Assembly (NCBI RefSeq): GCF_000702885.1
Contig: NZ_JNKO01000021.1
Coordinates: forward strand, 1-45,125
DNA: 45,125 bases
DNA from: Oribacterium sp. P6A1
GTDB lineage: Bacteria > Bacillota > Clostridia > Lachnospirales > Lachnospiraceae
Direction of reading: 5' to 3'
The position numbers and the translations under genes were made by a program. The notes beneath the pieces were generated by a model, which saw nothing but the letters and a program-made list of their open reading frames with translations, searched no databases and was not told the DNA's origin. This document shows positions 1 to 7,860 of the stretch, one piece after another; positions within the stretch are counted from its first letter, which is position 1; each line of letters begins with the position of its first letter.

Positions 1-80
1 GATGGATTACTGAGAATAACTTATAAAATGTGGTGTACAGTTTTCAAGAGACGATACCTAATATAGATAAAAGCTTTAGA

Positions 81-110
81 AGTTCCGATGGTTACATCGG
101 GACTTTTTTG
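81..110 (+). terminator. Rho-independent terminator of a gene upstream of the window
   Basis: Ten-base stem (AGTTCCGATG pairs with CATCGGGACT, one G-U) with a 4-base loop, followed by six T. It must end a transcript entering from the left, whose gene lies outside the window. From here to 325 I see no gene, only AT-rich DNA that probably holds the promoter of the next gene. Confidence 0.75.
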
Positions 111-325
111 TATTCAAATAATGACATAGAACAGAAAAAGCGGCAGGATATACACCTGTTTTTTGTAATCGCATGTTTGCGCGCAATATAATAGCTATCA
201 ATTATATTAAGAAAGTGTTAAATATTGCGGAATAACACCCATTTTTTCCTCAATGTGTTATTCTAGTAAAGAACAAGTCAAAATATGAAAATATGTTCAA
301 ATGTTAAAGAGAGGAAGGACAAAAT

Positions 326-607
326 ATGAAGAAACTTGGAATTATGATGGCTACAGCTGCTTTTACCATGGCTGCAACATTATCGGCATTTGCATATCAC
401 GGGAATAGTCATAATTATGCAGCAAATTATTGTAACGATTACGTTTGTGACGAGACTTCGGAATATGGCGCATATTGTGCAGGAAATTACGAAGCTTGTT
501 ACCGGGGTAACGGAAACGGAGCAGGTGCGTATTGTACCACCAGGAATTACAGAGGATGCGCAGGAATCGGTTATTGCAGTAACAGTTCCTACAGAAGCTG
601 CAGATAA
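326..607 (+). CDS. small secreted Cys/Tyr/Asn-rich protein, unknown function
   Basis: 93 residues. The N-terminus is a Sec signal peptide: MKK, a hydrophobic stretch to about residue 22, then an Ala-Phe-Ala type cleavage site (SAFA|YHG). The mature part of about 70 residues is very rich in Tyr, Asn, Gly and Cys, with eight cysteines, several in NYxxC / GYC-like spacing, suggesting disulfides or metal binding outside the membrane. A clear ribosome binding site (GAGAGGAAGGAC) precedes the ATG and a strong terminator follows at once, so it is a monocistronic gene. I recognise no family. It could be a small surface or envelope-stress peptide or a bacteriocin-like peptide; no export or immunity genes sit beside it. 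The gene call is firm, the function open. Confidence 0.7.
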   Translation: MKKLGIMMATAAFTMAATLSAFAYHGNSHNYAANYCNDYVCDETSEYGAYCAGNYEACYRGNGNGAGAYCTTRNYRGCAGIGYCSNSSYRSCR

Positions 608-612
608 AAAGG

Positions 613-654
613 AAACAGTCGAATGCCTGAATATTAAGGCTCGACTGTTTTTTT
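613..654 (+). terminator. Rho-independent terminator after the Cys-rich peptide gene
   Basis: Perfect outer stem AAACAGTCGA / TCGACTGTTT with an inner GCCT/AGGC stem and a run of T. It starts six bases past the stop codon. Confidence 0.85.
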
Positions 655-783
655 ATCTATAATGAAGTGTGACAGTACTGTGATAATAGGTGGTATATAG
701 TATCGGAGTAGACAAAAATACAGACATAATTAATGGAAATGCTACGAGATTCTGCCGGTTTTGTAACATAGAGGGGTAAAACT

Positions 784-1008
784 ATGAAAGTCAGAGAAAT
801 TGAAAATCCGATGAAATTTTTCTCAATTGTGGATATGTGTCAGGGCGATGTTGAACTGGTATCAAGAGTCGGAGACTGTATAAATTTAAAAAGTAAAGTT
901 ACACAGATGTATACTCTGGTAAATGTGTTTCGTCATGGATACGTAAGAGAATTGGAGCTCTCCGTAGCCAATCCGTCAGACAGAGAGTTGATTGACAGAT
1001 CCATGTGA
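784..1008 (+). CDS. small HPr-like domain protein (phosphorylation histidine absent)
   Basis: 74 residues, cytosolic, no signal peptide. The middle (GDVELVSRVGDCINLKSKV and the Leu-rich stretch after it) resembles the second half of the PTS phosphocarrier HPr, where a 'DLVS...DAKSI' segment leads into the second helix. The active-site His near position 15 of true HPr is not present; the only His lies around residue 50 (RHGY). If the resemblance is real, this is a degenerate HPr fold with a regulatory or binding role, as small HPr-like proteins in clostridia often are. It has its own terminator downstream and no PTS genes nearby. The gene is likely real (AGAGGGGT before the ATG); the family call is tentative. 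Confidence 0.5.
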   Translation: MKVREIENPMKFFSIVDMCQGDVELVSRVGDCINLKSKVTQMYTLVNVFRHGYVRELELSVANPSDRELIDRSM

Positions 1009-1094
1009 AAATTGACATAAGGTTCTTATGTGATGTCTGGCGCCATATAGCAGAATCCTACGGAATCTGCCACGGGTCATAACACTTAATGTAA

Positions 1095-1135
1095 AAAAGC
1101 TGAGGTTCCGGAATGATGGAATCTCAGCTTTTTAT
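1095..1135 (+). terminator. bidirectional Rho-independent terminator
   Basis: Stem AAGCTGAGgTTCC / GGAAtCTCAGCTT flanked by A-run on the left and T-run on the right, so it can end both the HPr-like gene (+) and the convergent minus-strand gene that stops at 1195. Confidence 0.8.
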
Positions 1136-1194
1136 GTGAAATAGGACAGCAGTTAAAAACAGTATATAACTGCACATAACAGTAAATCTGCAGA

Positions 1195-1623
1195 TTACTT
1201 TTTGAAGAGTTTATTTAATTTTCCGAGGAAAGAAGAGTGAGCCTTTTCTTCCTCAGCTTCAGCTTCAGCAACTTCTATTTTCAGCTGAGTATCCAGCAAC
1301 TCTGAAAATAGCGGAGTATCGTTAGGGATACCCTTTGGAAACCTGGAGATAACTTTGGAATAGGCACGATATATAATTCTTGATTCATGTTCTTCAACAT
1401 AGTCATGCATTACATTGGTTACGTTATGTTCGACGCCATATGAAATGATATTGTAGGCTCTGCAGTAATAAAAAATATCATTGTTTTCCATGGAGATATC
1501 TTTGCCCCAGAATACAATTTCGTACATGAAATCAGTAATTTCTTTAATGCTTTTTTCTTTCAGCTTCTCATTTAAATAATCCAGAGCTTTCTTTTTTGAA
1601 ATATTGTTAATATTACCTGCCAT
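1195..1623 (-). CDS. hypothetical acidic cytosolic protein
   Basis: 142 residues from the ATG at 1623, chosen because AGGTGATG lies six bases upstream; an earlier in-frame ATG at 1641 has no such site. No signal peptide or membrane segment. It is mostly helical, with an Ala/Glu-rich stretch near residue 120 (EVAEAEAEEEKAHSS) and a basic Lys-rich C-terminus (KLNKLFKK). I recognise no family. It runs convergent to the HPr-like gene and lies downstream of the GGDEF gene on the same strand, 130 bp away; whether they share a transcript is unclear. Confidence 0.6.
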   Translation of the reverse strand: MAGNINNISKKKALDYLNEKLKEKSIKEITDFMYEIVFWGKDISMENNDIFYYCRAYNIISYGVEHNVTNVMHDYVEEHESRIIYRAYSKVISRFPKGIPNDTPLFSELLDTQLKIEVAEAEAEEEKAHSSFLGKLNKLFKK

Positions 1624-1752
1624 ATCATCACCTGCCTTCAAATGTAGTTATAATTATTGTAGTTTAATCATAGATTATATTCAACATCATAGTGTAAGTC
1701 TTATCCCACGTGAGCATAAAGCTTGAAGCAGTCCTATATCGACTCCTGACAC

Positions 1753-3192
1753 TCATGTCAGATCAGTAGAGCTTAAACTGTCATGATAGATTTTTTTGTT
1801 CTCGTACATGTTCTTATCAGCTTCATAATACATGGCATTAATGGATTTATATGGTGTATTGCCGGACTCTCGGATGGATATGCCATGGGAAACAGACAGT
1901 TTGAAAGATGAATTTTCAGAATTATTTTCATGTTCTATTGCTTCGTTAAGTTTTGTGAGTGAAATCTCATACTTTTTATGAACATCACCTGAAAGAATGG
2001 AAATAAATTCATCGCCGCCTATTCTGCCTATAAATCCTTCGGTTCCGAAGCTGATCTTTAAACAGTTTGAAAAAACTTTTAATGCTTCATCTCCCATTTG
2101 ATGGCCGAGGGTGTCATTGATTTCTTTAAACTTATTCAAGTCAAAGCATATCAACATGGTGTTGTCTTCCAACTCATTGAAATAATTAAGCATCTCATGG
2201 CACTTCTGTGCATTTCCGAGACCTGTAAGGTCATCTGTGTATGCCATGGACTTTGTCTTAATAGCCCAATACTGATGCCTGAAAATCAGGATAAAAGCAA
2301 GAATCATCATAATGATGGACACTGATTGAACCACCAGAATGTTCCAAACGCCGCGCATGATCAGGTCATCCTTCATGATATATATGATTTTCCAGTGACA
2401 ATAATTCAAGTCGGACATTCCGACGTAATAAACATCATCATGGTACCCCAGATGACTGGAAATAGTTTTGGGGCTGTGAAGTCCTTTAGAAATAAAATCA
2501 ACTACCACAGGGGAATCAGAGAAAGTGTCCAGTGCATTGTCCTGGGCTATTACTGAGGCTACATCTTCATAGAGGACATATTCACCGTTTTGTGTGATAG
2601 CGGCAATTATTCCTGTACTGTACATATTTTTAATTTCCGAATATAGGACATTCAGGTTTAGAGCGCCGCATAAAGCACCAACTTTTTGATCATCCTCATC
2701 ATATATAGACACACATAAGGTTGCTAATGGGGCATTATTCTTTTGGTCGTAATATGGATCAGAGATATATCTGTAGTTTGAAACAGCGAATTTGAAAATA
2801 TCTTCGTCATAAAGATCATAGTCAGTACCGCTGTTAATAAAAAAGGGTTCTTTATCATTATTTACTACGAACATATATTCAAATCCCACGGAATCAACCT
2901 TTTCGCTCAGATATCCCTGCTGGGTCACTTTATCCATACCGTATACTTCCGGTAGCGAAGCAATATAGTCCAGCACTGCAAATTTAGAATCAAGATTGGA
3001 CATGATACGCTGTTTCATCATATCGGAGCGCTCGGAAACAAAAGCTTCTCCCCTTACAACCATGGAACTGTAAGTCGCATAACTGAAATATAAAGAAACA
3101 GAAAACACTATTAACAGAGCCACTACGGTAGTGGCCCACATGATTTTTTCTTTTAAGCTGAAACCTATATGGTTGATTTTTGCAACTTTCAT
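1753..3192 (-). CDS. membrane-bound diguanylate cyclase with extracytoplasmic sensor and GGDEF domain
   Basis: 479 residues. An N-terminal membrane segment (about residues 16-36), an extracytoplasmic region of roughly 240 residues of the dCache/PAS-like size class, a second membrane segment (about 283-303, IMMILAFILIF), then a GGDEF domain from 'DDLTGLGN' (about 320) to the C-terminus. The catalytic motif is intact (RIGGDEF, GGDEF at 392-396), as are the nucleotide-binding features 'DLNKFKEINDTLGH', so c-di-GMP synthesis in response to an external ligand is expected. The RxxD inhibitory site normally five residues before GGDEF is missing (the segment reads FGTEGFIGRIGG). No EAL domain. The start is the first ATG; its ribosome binding site is weak. 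It appears monocistronic. Confidence 0.9.
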   Translation of the reverse strand: MKVAKINHIGFSLKEKIMWATTVVALLIVFSVSLYFSYATYSSMVVRGEAFVSERSDMMKQRIMSNLDSKFAVLDYIASLPEVYGMDKVTQQGYLSEKVDSVGFEYMFVVNNDKEPFFINSGTDYDLYDEDIFKFAVSNYRYISDPYYDQKNNAPLATLCVSIYDEDDQKVGALCGALNLNVLYSEIKNMYSTGIIAAITQNGEYVLYEDVASVIAQDNALDTFSDSPVVVDFISKGLHSPKTISSHLGYHDDVYYVGMSDLNYCHWKIIYIMKDDLIMRGVWNILVVQSVSIIMMILAFILIFRHQYWAIKTKSMAYTDDLTGLGNAQKCHEMLNYFNELEDNTMLICFDLNKFKEINDTLGHQMGDEALKVFSNCLKISFGTEGFIGRIGGDEFISILSGDVHKKYEISLTKLNEAIEHENNSENSSFKLSVSHGISIRESGNTPYKSINAMYYEADKNMYENKKIYHDSLSSTDLT

Positions 3193-3553
3193 AATTTATC
3201 TGTAAAACCCCAAAAGGCTTTTGAATGGTCAAAGAAAAAACCTAAACAATGAGTGTTCTATACTTATATCGGAGATTTACACAGAAATATAAAACAATAT
3301 AAGTGTCATAAATCTACACTCATGGATGCGATTTTATGTCAACTTTTTGACTCCCACATCATATTTTCAAATTTAATTACAGTTTTCAGACTCATTTAAG
3401 CTATTAGGGCTAATATGACCAATGTCAGAAACAAAAACCGTTTCTAAAAAAACTTAGATATTTGTCATGGTTTCAGTGAAAACCTGACTTGTACAGGCAG
3501 CCCAAAGCCTGATGGATCCACAGGGCTGACCTTTAGGAAAGAGAGAATATTAT
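3193..3553. other. intergenic region between divergent genes
   Basis: 361 bp with no gene on either strand. It must carry the divergent promoters of the GGDEF gene and the beta-helix lipoprotein gene. The last 70 bases contain a short stem (CAGCCC ... GGGCTG, 3498-3526) ahead of the ribosome binding site GGAAAGAGAG; I could not match it to a known riboswitch. Confidence 0.4.
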
Positions 3554-5134
3554 ATGAAGAGAAAATTACTATTGGTAATGGCGGCATCAATGCTTGCTGC
3601 AAATGTAGCAGCCTGCGGATCAAATAAAACTGCAGAGACTACAGTGGAAGCAACAGAAGGGAAGATTGATGCAGAGACTCCGGCTATGGAGTCAAAGACT
3701 GAGTCTGTAAAAGAAACCTATGAGAACAACGAGGATGGCGGACATGCAATCCATGCTGACGGTGAGGATGCAGAATACGAAAACATTGAAGTAAAAAAGA
3801 CAGGCGATTCAAACAGCGAAGAGGCTGATTTCTATGGCGAGAATGCGGCTGTTTTTGCTGAGAACGGAGCAACACTCACTATAAAGAATGCTGAAATCAC
3901 AACAGACGGCAGTCATGCCAATGCGGTATTCAGCTACGGAGAGGGTACAACAGTAAACATCTCCGATTCAAAGATCAGAACCACTTCCAATAATTCAGGC
4001 GGTCTTATGACAACAGGCGGCGGTACCATGAATGCCGAAAATCTTGATGTCATCACACAGGGAGGTTCATCGGCAGCTATCCGTTCCGACAGAGGCGGTG
4101 GAACTGTTAATGTAACAGGAGGTTACTATGAAGCAAACGGTAAGGGATCACCTGCTGTTTACTCAACAGCCGATATCACTGTAAAGGATGCAGAGCTTGT
4201 TTCAAATTCAGCTCAGGGCATCGTTGTGGAAGGAAAGAATTCAGTCACATTGGATAATGTTTCTCTTACCGCTAACAATGTCACGAAGAACAGTGATAAA
4301 TCATCGGTATATCAGGCAGTAATGCTCTACCAGTCAATGTCAGGTGATGCTGATGAAGGAACGGCTTCATTCAGGATGACAGGCGGTTCTTTGATTAATA
4401 AGAACGGCGGCATGTTCTATATCAACAACACAAAGGCTGAGATTGAAATCGAGGATGTGGACTTTACATACGCAAGTGATGACTTCCTTCGTATCGAGGC
4501 AGCAGGCTGGGGAAGAGAAGGCTCTAACGGCGGCCAGGTTACATTTACAGCCGCAAAGCAGAATTTTGAAGGAAATACTATAGTTGACAGCATTTCAACA
4601 CTTAATATGTATCTCAATGACGGAACACTCTACTCAGGTTCCATCAATACAGATGGCGTAGCCGGAGCTGTTTATGTAGAAATTTCGGATGATTCCACAT
4701 GGACACTTACAGGGGATTCATATATCACAAGTCTTACCTGTGATGAGGATGCCATCGATCTTGACGGATTTACGCTTTACGTAAACGGTGAAGCTTATTC
4801 CGAGGGAACAGAGTCAAAGGGCACAGCTGTAGAAGCCTACAAGAGTGAAGCTTCGGATGACAGTAAGGGTCAGAGACCTGAGGATGGCCAGGGTGGCCCT
4901 CAGCAGGGTGAAGCTCCTTCAGGAAAGCCCGGCGATGGTCAGGCACCGGCAGACGGCCAGGCACCGGCAGGTATGAGTGATGGACAGCAGCCACCTGAGA
5001 AGCCGGAAGGTGATGCTCAGGGTAATGGCCAGGGCGGCGCTCCTATGGGTATGCCCGGTGACGGACAGACTCCTCCGGATGGAGCAAACGGACAGCAGCC
5101 ACCTGAGATGCCTACCGGTGCAGCAGCAAACTAA
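3554..5134 (+). CDS. surface lipoprotein with right-handed beta-helix repeats and Pro/Gln/Gly-rich C-terminal tail
   Basis: 526 residues. The signal peptide ends in a canonical lipobox (VAAC, Cys21), so the protein should be anchored to the outer face of the membrane. After a Glu/Thr-rich spacer (about 25-90) comes a region of about 330 residues with repeated short strands of the type 'A.ITTDGSHANAVFSYGEGT' and 'TVNISDSKI', with Asn/Gly/Ser turns, typical of right-handed parallel beta-helix proteins (pectate-lyase-like or Cthe_2159-like carbohydrate binders). From about residue 440 to the end the sequence is low complexity with recurring GDGQ, GQ(A/T)P and QQPPE units. I see no catalytic motif. 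A polysaccharide-binding or adhesive role is inference. It is monocistronic with a strong terminator. Confidence 0.75.
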   Translation: MKRKLLLVMAASMLAANVAACGSNKTAETTVEATEGKIDAETPAMESKTESVKETYENNEDGGHAIHADGEDAEYENIEVKKTGDSNSEEADFYGENAAVFAENGATLTIKNAEITTDGSHANAVFSYGEGTTVNISDSKIRTTSNNSGGLMTTGGGTMNAENLDVITQGGSSAAIRSDRGGGTVNVTGGYYEANGKGSPAVYSTADITVKDAELVSNSAQGIVVEGKNSVTLDNVSLTANNVTKNSDKSSVYQAVMLYQSMSGDADEGTASFRMTGGSLINKNGGMFYINNTKAEIEIEDVDFTYASDDFLRIEAAGWGREGSNGGQVTFTAAKQNFEGNTIVDSISTLNMYLNDGTLYSGSINTDGVAGAVYVEISDDSTWTLTGDSYITSLTCDEDAIDLDGFTLYVNGEAYSEGTESKGTAVEAYKSEASDDSKGQRPEDGQGGPQQGEAPSGKPGDGQAPADGQAPAGMSDGQQPPEKPEGDAQGNGQGGAPMGMPGDGQTPPDGANGQQPPEMPTGAAAN

Positions 5135-5151
5135 GCAATATTTAAAATCAC

Positions 5152-5194
5152 ACTCTCCTTTGTCGGAAAAAACCGGCAGGGGAGAGTTTTTTTA
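5152..5194 (+). terminator. Rho-independent terminator of the beta-helix lipoprotein gene
   Basis: Stem ACTCTCC / GGAGAGT with an inner TGTCGG / CCGGCA stem, followed by seven T. Confidence 0.85.
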
Positions 5195-5318
5195 ATTTAA
5201 TGTTATATTGGCGGATAAACCATACGAATTATATATATGAAAAAGATGTTGGGGTAAGAATGTTTTATTTTAAAGCAGGAATCGTATTTTAAGATTATTG
5301 GGGAAAGGATCTTAAGTT

Positions 5319-6263
5319 ATGAAGAAGAGAATACTCATATTCATATTGGTGATTCTTGTGGGATTGACGGCGTTTTATGGGTATCACTATGTCAGGCTGG
5401 AAGTATTGGCCCCGGCAGCAGGTGCAGAGACCGGTTCAGATACTAAAAAGCAGGTTGTTTCTGAAATGACATTCAGCGGACGTGTGGAGAGTTCCGAAGC
5501 ATTCACTGTTGACTCATTGGTCACAGGTAAGGTCTTTCAGGTTTATGCCAATAAGGGAAGAAAGGTACTGAAAGGCGATGCCATATTACTGATAGATAAC
5601 AGAAAAGAGGTTGAAGAGGCGAAGAGCGTATGGGATGAAACTGTATTTAAAGTGACGGAAGCAAGAGTAAAAGCTTCTTCTGCTGTTTCCGAATTAAACA
5701 GGATCACTCCTGCATTTAATACAGGTGAGATGAATGCAGAGGCTTATCAGCAGGTTGTGGATATGGTAAATCTTGCAAACGAAGAACTTAACGAAGCCAT
5801 ACGCATATCCGAGGATGCAAAATCAAAATATGAAACTGCCGCTGACAATGCTTTGGTAAAGGCACCGGCGGATGGCAGAATAGGTGAGATAAAGGTCAGG
5901 AAGGAGCAGGAAGTTGCCCCGGGAGATACATTGTTTGAACTGGAGGAAACTTCGGTAAAATATGTTCTGTTCAGAGTAGAGAAGGAGCTTCTTTCTGAAA
6001 TATTTCCGGGAAAGAAGCTGACTTTCCTGATACGAGATATAAAGATTTACGGAAGCGTAATAGGTATCCGGCAGGATAGTGACGATGAAAATTATTATAC
6101 GGTTAAGGCTTTCCCTAAGGAGGATGTAAATCTGCCGGAGGGAATGAGTGTAAGTGTAAAGCCGGGAGTGGTCGAAGACGAGTCCATGGAGGCGGAGGAT
6201 ACGGGAGTATCATCGGAGGATCAGAAAGATAAAGAGGACAGTGGGAAGAAGCAGCAGGAATAG
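5319..6263 (+). CDS. HlyD/MacA-type membrane fusion (adaptor) protein
   Basis: 314 residues. One N-terminal membrane segment (about 4-24), then the split biotinyl-lipoyl domain typical of adaptor proteins: first half 'VTGKVFQVYANKGRKVLKGDAIL' (about 67-89), a coiled-coil hairpin (about 95-185, Glu/Ala-rich), second half 'VKAPADGRIGEIKVRKEQEVAPGDTLFEL' region, then a beta-barrel. The C-terminal 30 residues are a charged Asp/Glu/Lys tail. In Gram-positives such proteins work with an ABC exporter of the MacB type, but no ATPase or permease lies next to it here. The preceding lipoprotein gene has its own terminator, so the gene stands alone. Ribosome binding site GGGGAAAGGA. Confidence 0.8.
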   Translation: MKKRILIFILVILVGLTAFYGYHYVRLEVLAPAAGAETGSDTKKQVVSEMTFSGRVESSEAFTVDSLVTGKVFQVYANKGRKVLKGDAILLIDNRKEVEEAKSVWDETVFKVTEARVKASSAVSELNRITPAFNTGEMNAEAYQQVVDMVNLANEELNEAIRISEDAKSKYETAADNALVKAPADGRIGEIKVRKEQEVAPGDTLFELEETSVKYVLFRVEKELLSEIFPGKKLTFLIRDIKIYGSVIGIRQDSDDENYYTVKAFPKEDVNLPEGMSVSVKPGVVEDESMEAEDTGVSSEDQKDKEDSGKKQQE

Positions 6264-6440
6264 CAGGTCTAAAAATTTATTATTTTATTTTTCAAAACGA
6301 AAAGTATAAGTTAGACTTATATGTATAATCTGTTATGTATTAATACGGATCGTTCCGATGATGGATCATGATATCCGATTAAGTGATCCTGTTAGTCGGT
6401 AGTACTCACATCCTTTGGATTCGTTGAAGGAGGAGAAGCC

Positions 6441-7061
6441 ATGGTGAAGTTCTTTGCCGGAAAAAGATATTATGAAGCGATGAATTTCGCGGCATTTGCG
6501 CATAGGAAACAGCTGCGGAAGGGAGTGGATATTCCGTATATCATTCATCCTATTGAGTGTTCAATGATAGTAGCGGCTATAACCGAAGACGAGGATGTTA
6601 TAATTGCTGCGCTGCTTCATGATGTCATAGAAGATACAGAGTACGGTTACGAGGATATAAAGGAACGTTTCGGATCAAGGGTTGCAGATCTTGTTCAGGG
6701 AGAGACTGAGGATAAGAGGCGTGACCAGTCGAAGAAGCATACATGGGCTGTGCGTAAAAAGGAAACCATAGAACAGCTCAGAAAATCCGATAGGGATTCA
6801 AAGATTATTTGTCTGGGGGATAAACTTTCCAATATTCGTGCTTCAGTAAGAGACCACGAAGACAACAAAGAATCCTTTTGGGAGAGATTCAATCAAACGG
6901 ACCCTGACTTTCAGGGATGGTACTATGAAAGCATAAGAGACATACTTTCAGACGAGCTTTCGGATACAGATGCCTGGAAGGAATATGATGAGCTCTGCAC
7001 TTCACTTTTTGGTAATCTGGATTTGAATGAGATAGAGAAAAGAATGAATCAAAAAACTTAA
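6441..7061 (+). CDS. small HD-domain hydrolase of the RelA/SpoT (MESH1-like) type, putative (p)ppGpp hydrolase
   Basis: 206 residues, cytosolic. The N-terminal 150 residues match the HD hydrolase domain of SpoT/MESH1 alarmone hydrolases: 'AHRKQLRKGVDIPYIIHP', then the metal-binding HDxxED motif in 'LLHDVIEDT' (about 58-66) and the helix 'IKERFGSRVADLV'. 'CLGDKLSNIRA' supplies the downstream Asp (KxxDxxxN-like). There is no synthetase, TGS or ACT domain, so it is a stand-alone hydrolase, expected to cleave the 3'-pyrophosphate of (p)ppGpp; related nucleotides are possible. A strong ribosome binding site (GAAGGAGGAG) fixes the start. It is monocistronic. Confidence 0.8.
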   Translation: MVKFFAGKRYYEAMNFAAFAHRKQLRKGVDIPYIIHPIECSMIVAAITEDEDVIIAALLHDVIEDTEYGYEDIKERFGSRVADLVQGETEDKRRDQSKKHTWAVRKKETIEQLRKSDRDSKIICLGDKLSNIRASVRDHEDNKESFWERFNQTDPDFQGWYYESIRDILSDELSDTDAWKEYDELCTSLFGNLDLNEIEKRMNQKT

Positions 7062-7147
7062 AGAGCATATATGTGGCAGTTTGTCATACTAGAGGCTCAT
7101 AGTCTCACGGATATAACGAAACCAATGTGAGACTGACATAAAAAAGC

Positions 7148-7190
7148 GGACCTCCGGACTAAGTTTCTGATTAGTTCGGGGGTCCTGTTC
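7148..7190 (+). terminator. Rho-independent terminator after the HD hydrolase gene
   Basis: Long stem GGACCTCCGGACTAA / TTAGTTCGGGGGTCC with a few G-U pairs and a 7-base loop, followed by a T-rich but interrupted tail. Confidence 0.6.
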
Positions 7191-7542
7191 GTGATTTTTG
7201 ATAATTTTTTGAGGGTTTGCCGGAGGAGTAGGGTTATCCTCCGGCGGAGTAGTATGAAAAAACTTCGTTTGTCAGATCTGTTTCATCTGACAGGACTCAT
7301 AATACAGCCGTTAGCTGAAATGGTACTGAAAATAAAGTCTTTTGAAAAAATAATGAATATCATCGTTTCAATGCTTAGCGCTATGCGTTTTGATTGTTCA
7401 GTACCATTTCTATACTGATATTAGCAAAGACTCTTAAAATGATTGGAATGGAAAAAATCATTTACTTTTTTTATGAATGGGTATATGATGATTTTCGGAA
7501 AAGAAAATTTTTTTATAATAATCATTTAATAATTACATATTG
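7191..7542. other. intergenic region upstream of the FMN riboswitch, with a long-range inverted repeat
   Basis: No convincing gene: one 75-codon open frame here has no ribosome binding site or recognisable protein. It contains a perfect 14-bp inverted repeat, GAAATGGTACTGAA (7317-7330) and TTCAGTACCATTTC (7397-7410), 66 bases apart. Near its right end TATAAT (7514-7519) is a plausible -10 box for the riboflavin transcript. Confidence 0.5.
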
Positions 7543-7649
7543 ATCTTCGGGGAAAGGTGAAATTCCTTATCGGCGGTATAGCCCGCGAGCCTTATGGCAT
7601 GATCCGGTTTGATTCCGGGGCCGACAGTAAAGTCTGGATGGAAGAAGAT
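7543..7649 (+). promoter_or_regulatory. FMN riboswitch (RFN element) aptamer
   Basis: All conserved RFN blocks are present in order: ATCTTCGGGG, then AGGTGAAATTCC, CGGCGGTATAGCCCGCGAGC, the variable stem, GGTTTGATTCCGGGGCCGACAGT, AAAGTCTGGATGG and the closing AGAAGAT that pairs with the 5' ATCTTC. It lies directly before the riboflavin genes and a terminator, the classic arrangement in which FMN binding stops transcription of the operon. Confidence 0.97.
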
Positions 7650-7693
7650 AAGATATACGATTAAAGAACAGTTTTATCTTTTGGTATAGTTAT

Positions 7694-7727
7694 ACACCCC
7701 CGGAACGTGATGTTTCGGGGTGTTTTT
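7694..7727 (+). terminator. riboswitch expression platform: intrinsic terminator
   Basis: Stem ACACCCCcGGAAC / GTTTCGGGGTGT with a GTGAT loop and a T run. It sits 45 bases after the aptamer and before ribD, so the FMN switch most likely works at transcription termination. Confidence 0.9.
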
Positions 7728-7860
7728 AGCTGCTGAAGAAGATAAAGCAGTTTCTTATCACACTAAGCATAGGCAATAGAAGCTTATGACTTATCTAAAA
7801 TTCCATGCCGGAATCGGATCATCACAGGAAATCTCCATCGAAGATCGGAGAGGAGTCCAT

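Noticed and set aside
390-662. Open frame overlapping the Cys-rich peptide gene
   Set aside because: Lacks a ribosome binding site and runs through the terminator; the other frame has a clean signal peptide.
3498-3526. Riboswitch (for example c-di-GMP) before the beta-helix lipoprotein
   Set aside because: Only a 6-bp stem is visible; conserved aptamer blocks of known classes could not be found.
5319-6263. Part of a complete MacAB-type export operon
   Set aside because: No ABC ATPase or permease gene is next to it in the window; the only ABC sequence is a distant fragment.
7191-7418. 75-codon open frame upstream of the FMN riboswitch
   Set aside because: No ribosome binding site, no recognisable protein, spans the inverted repeat and the tail of a terminator.
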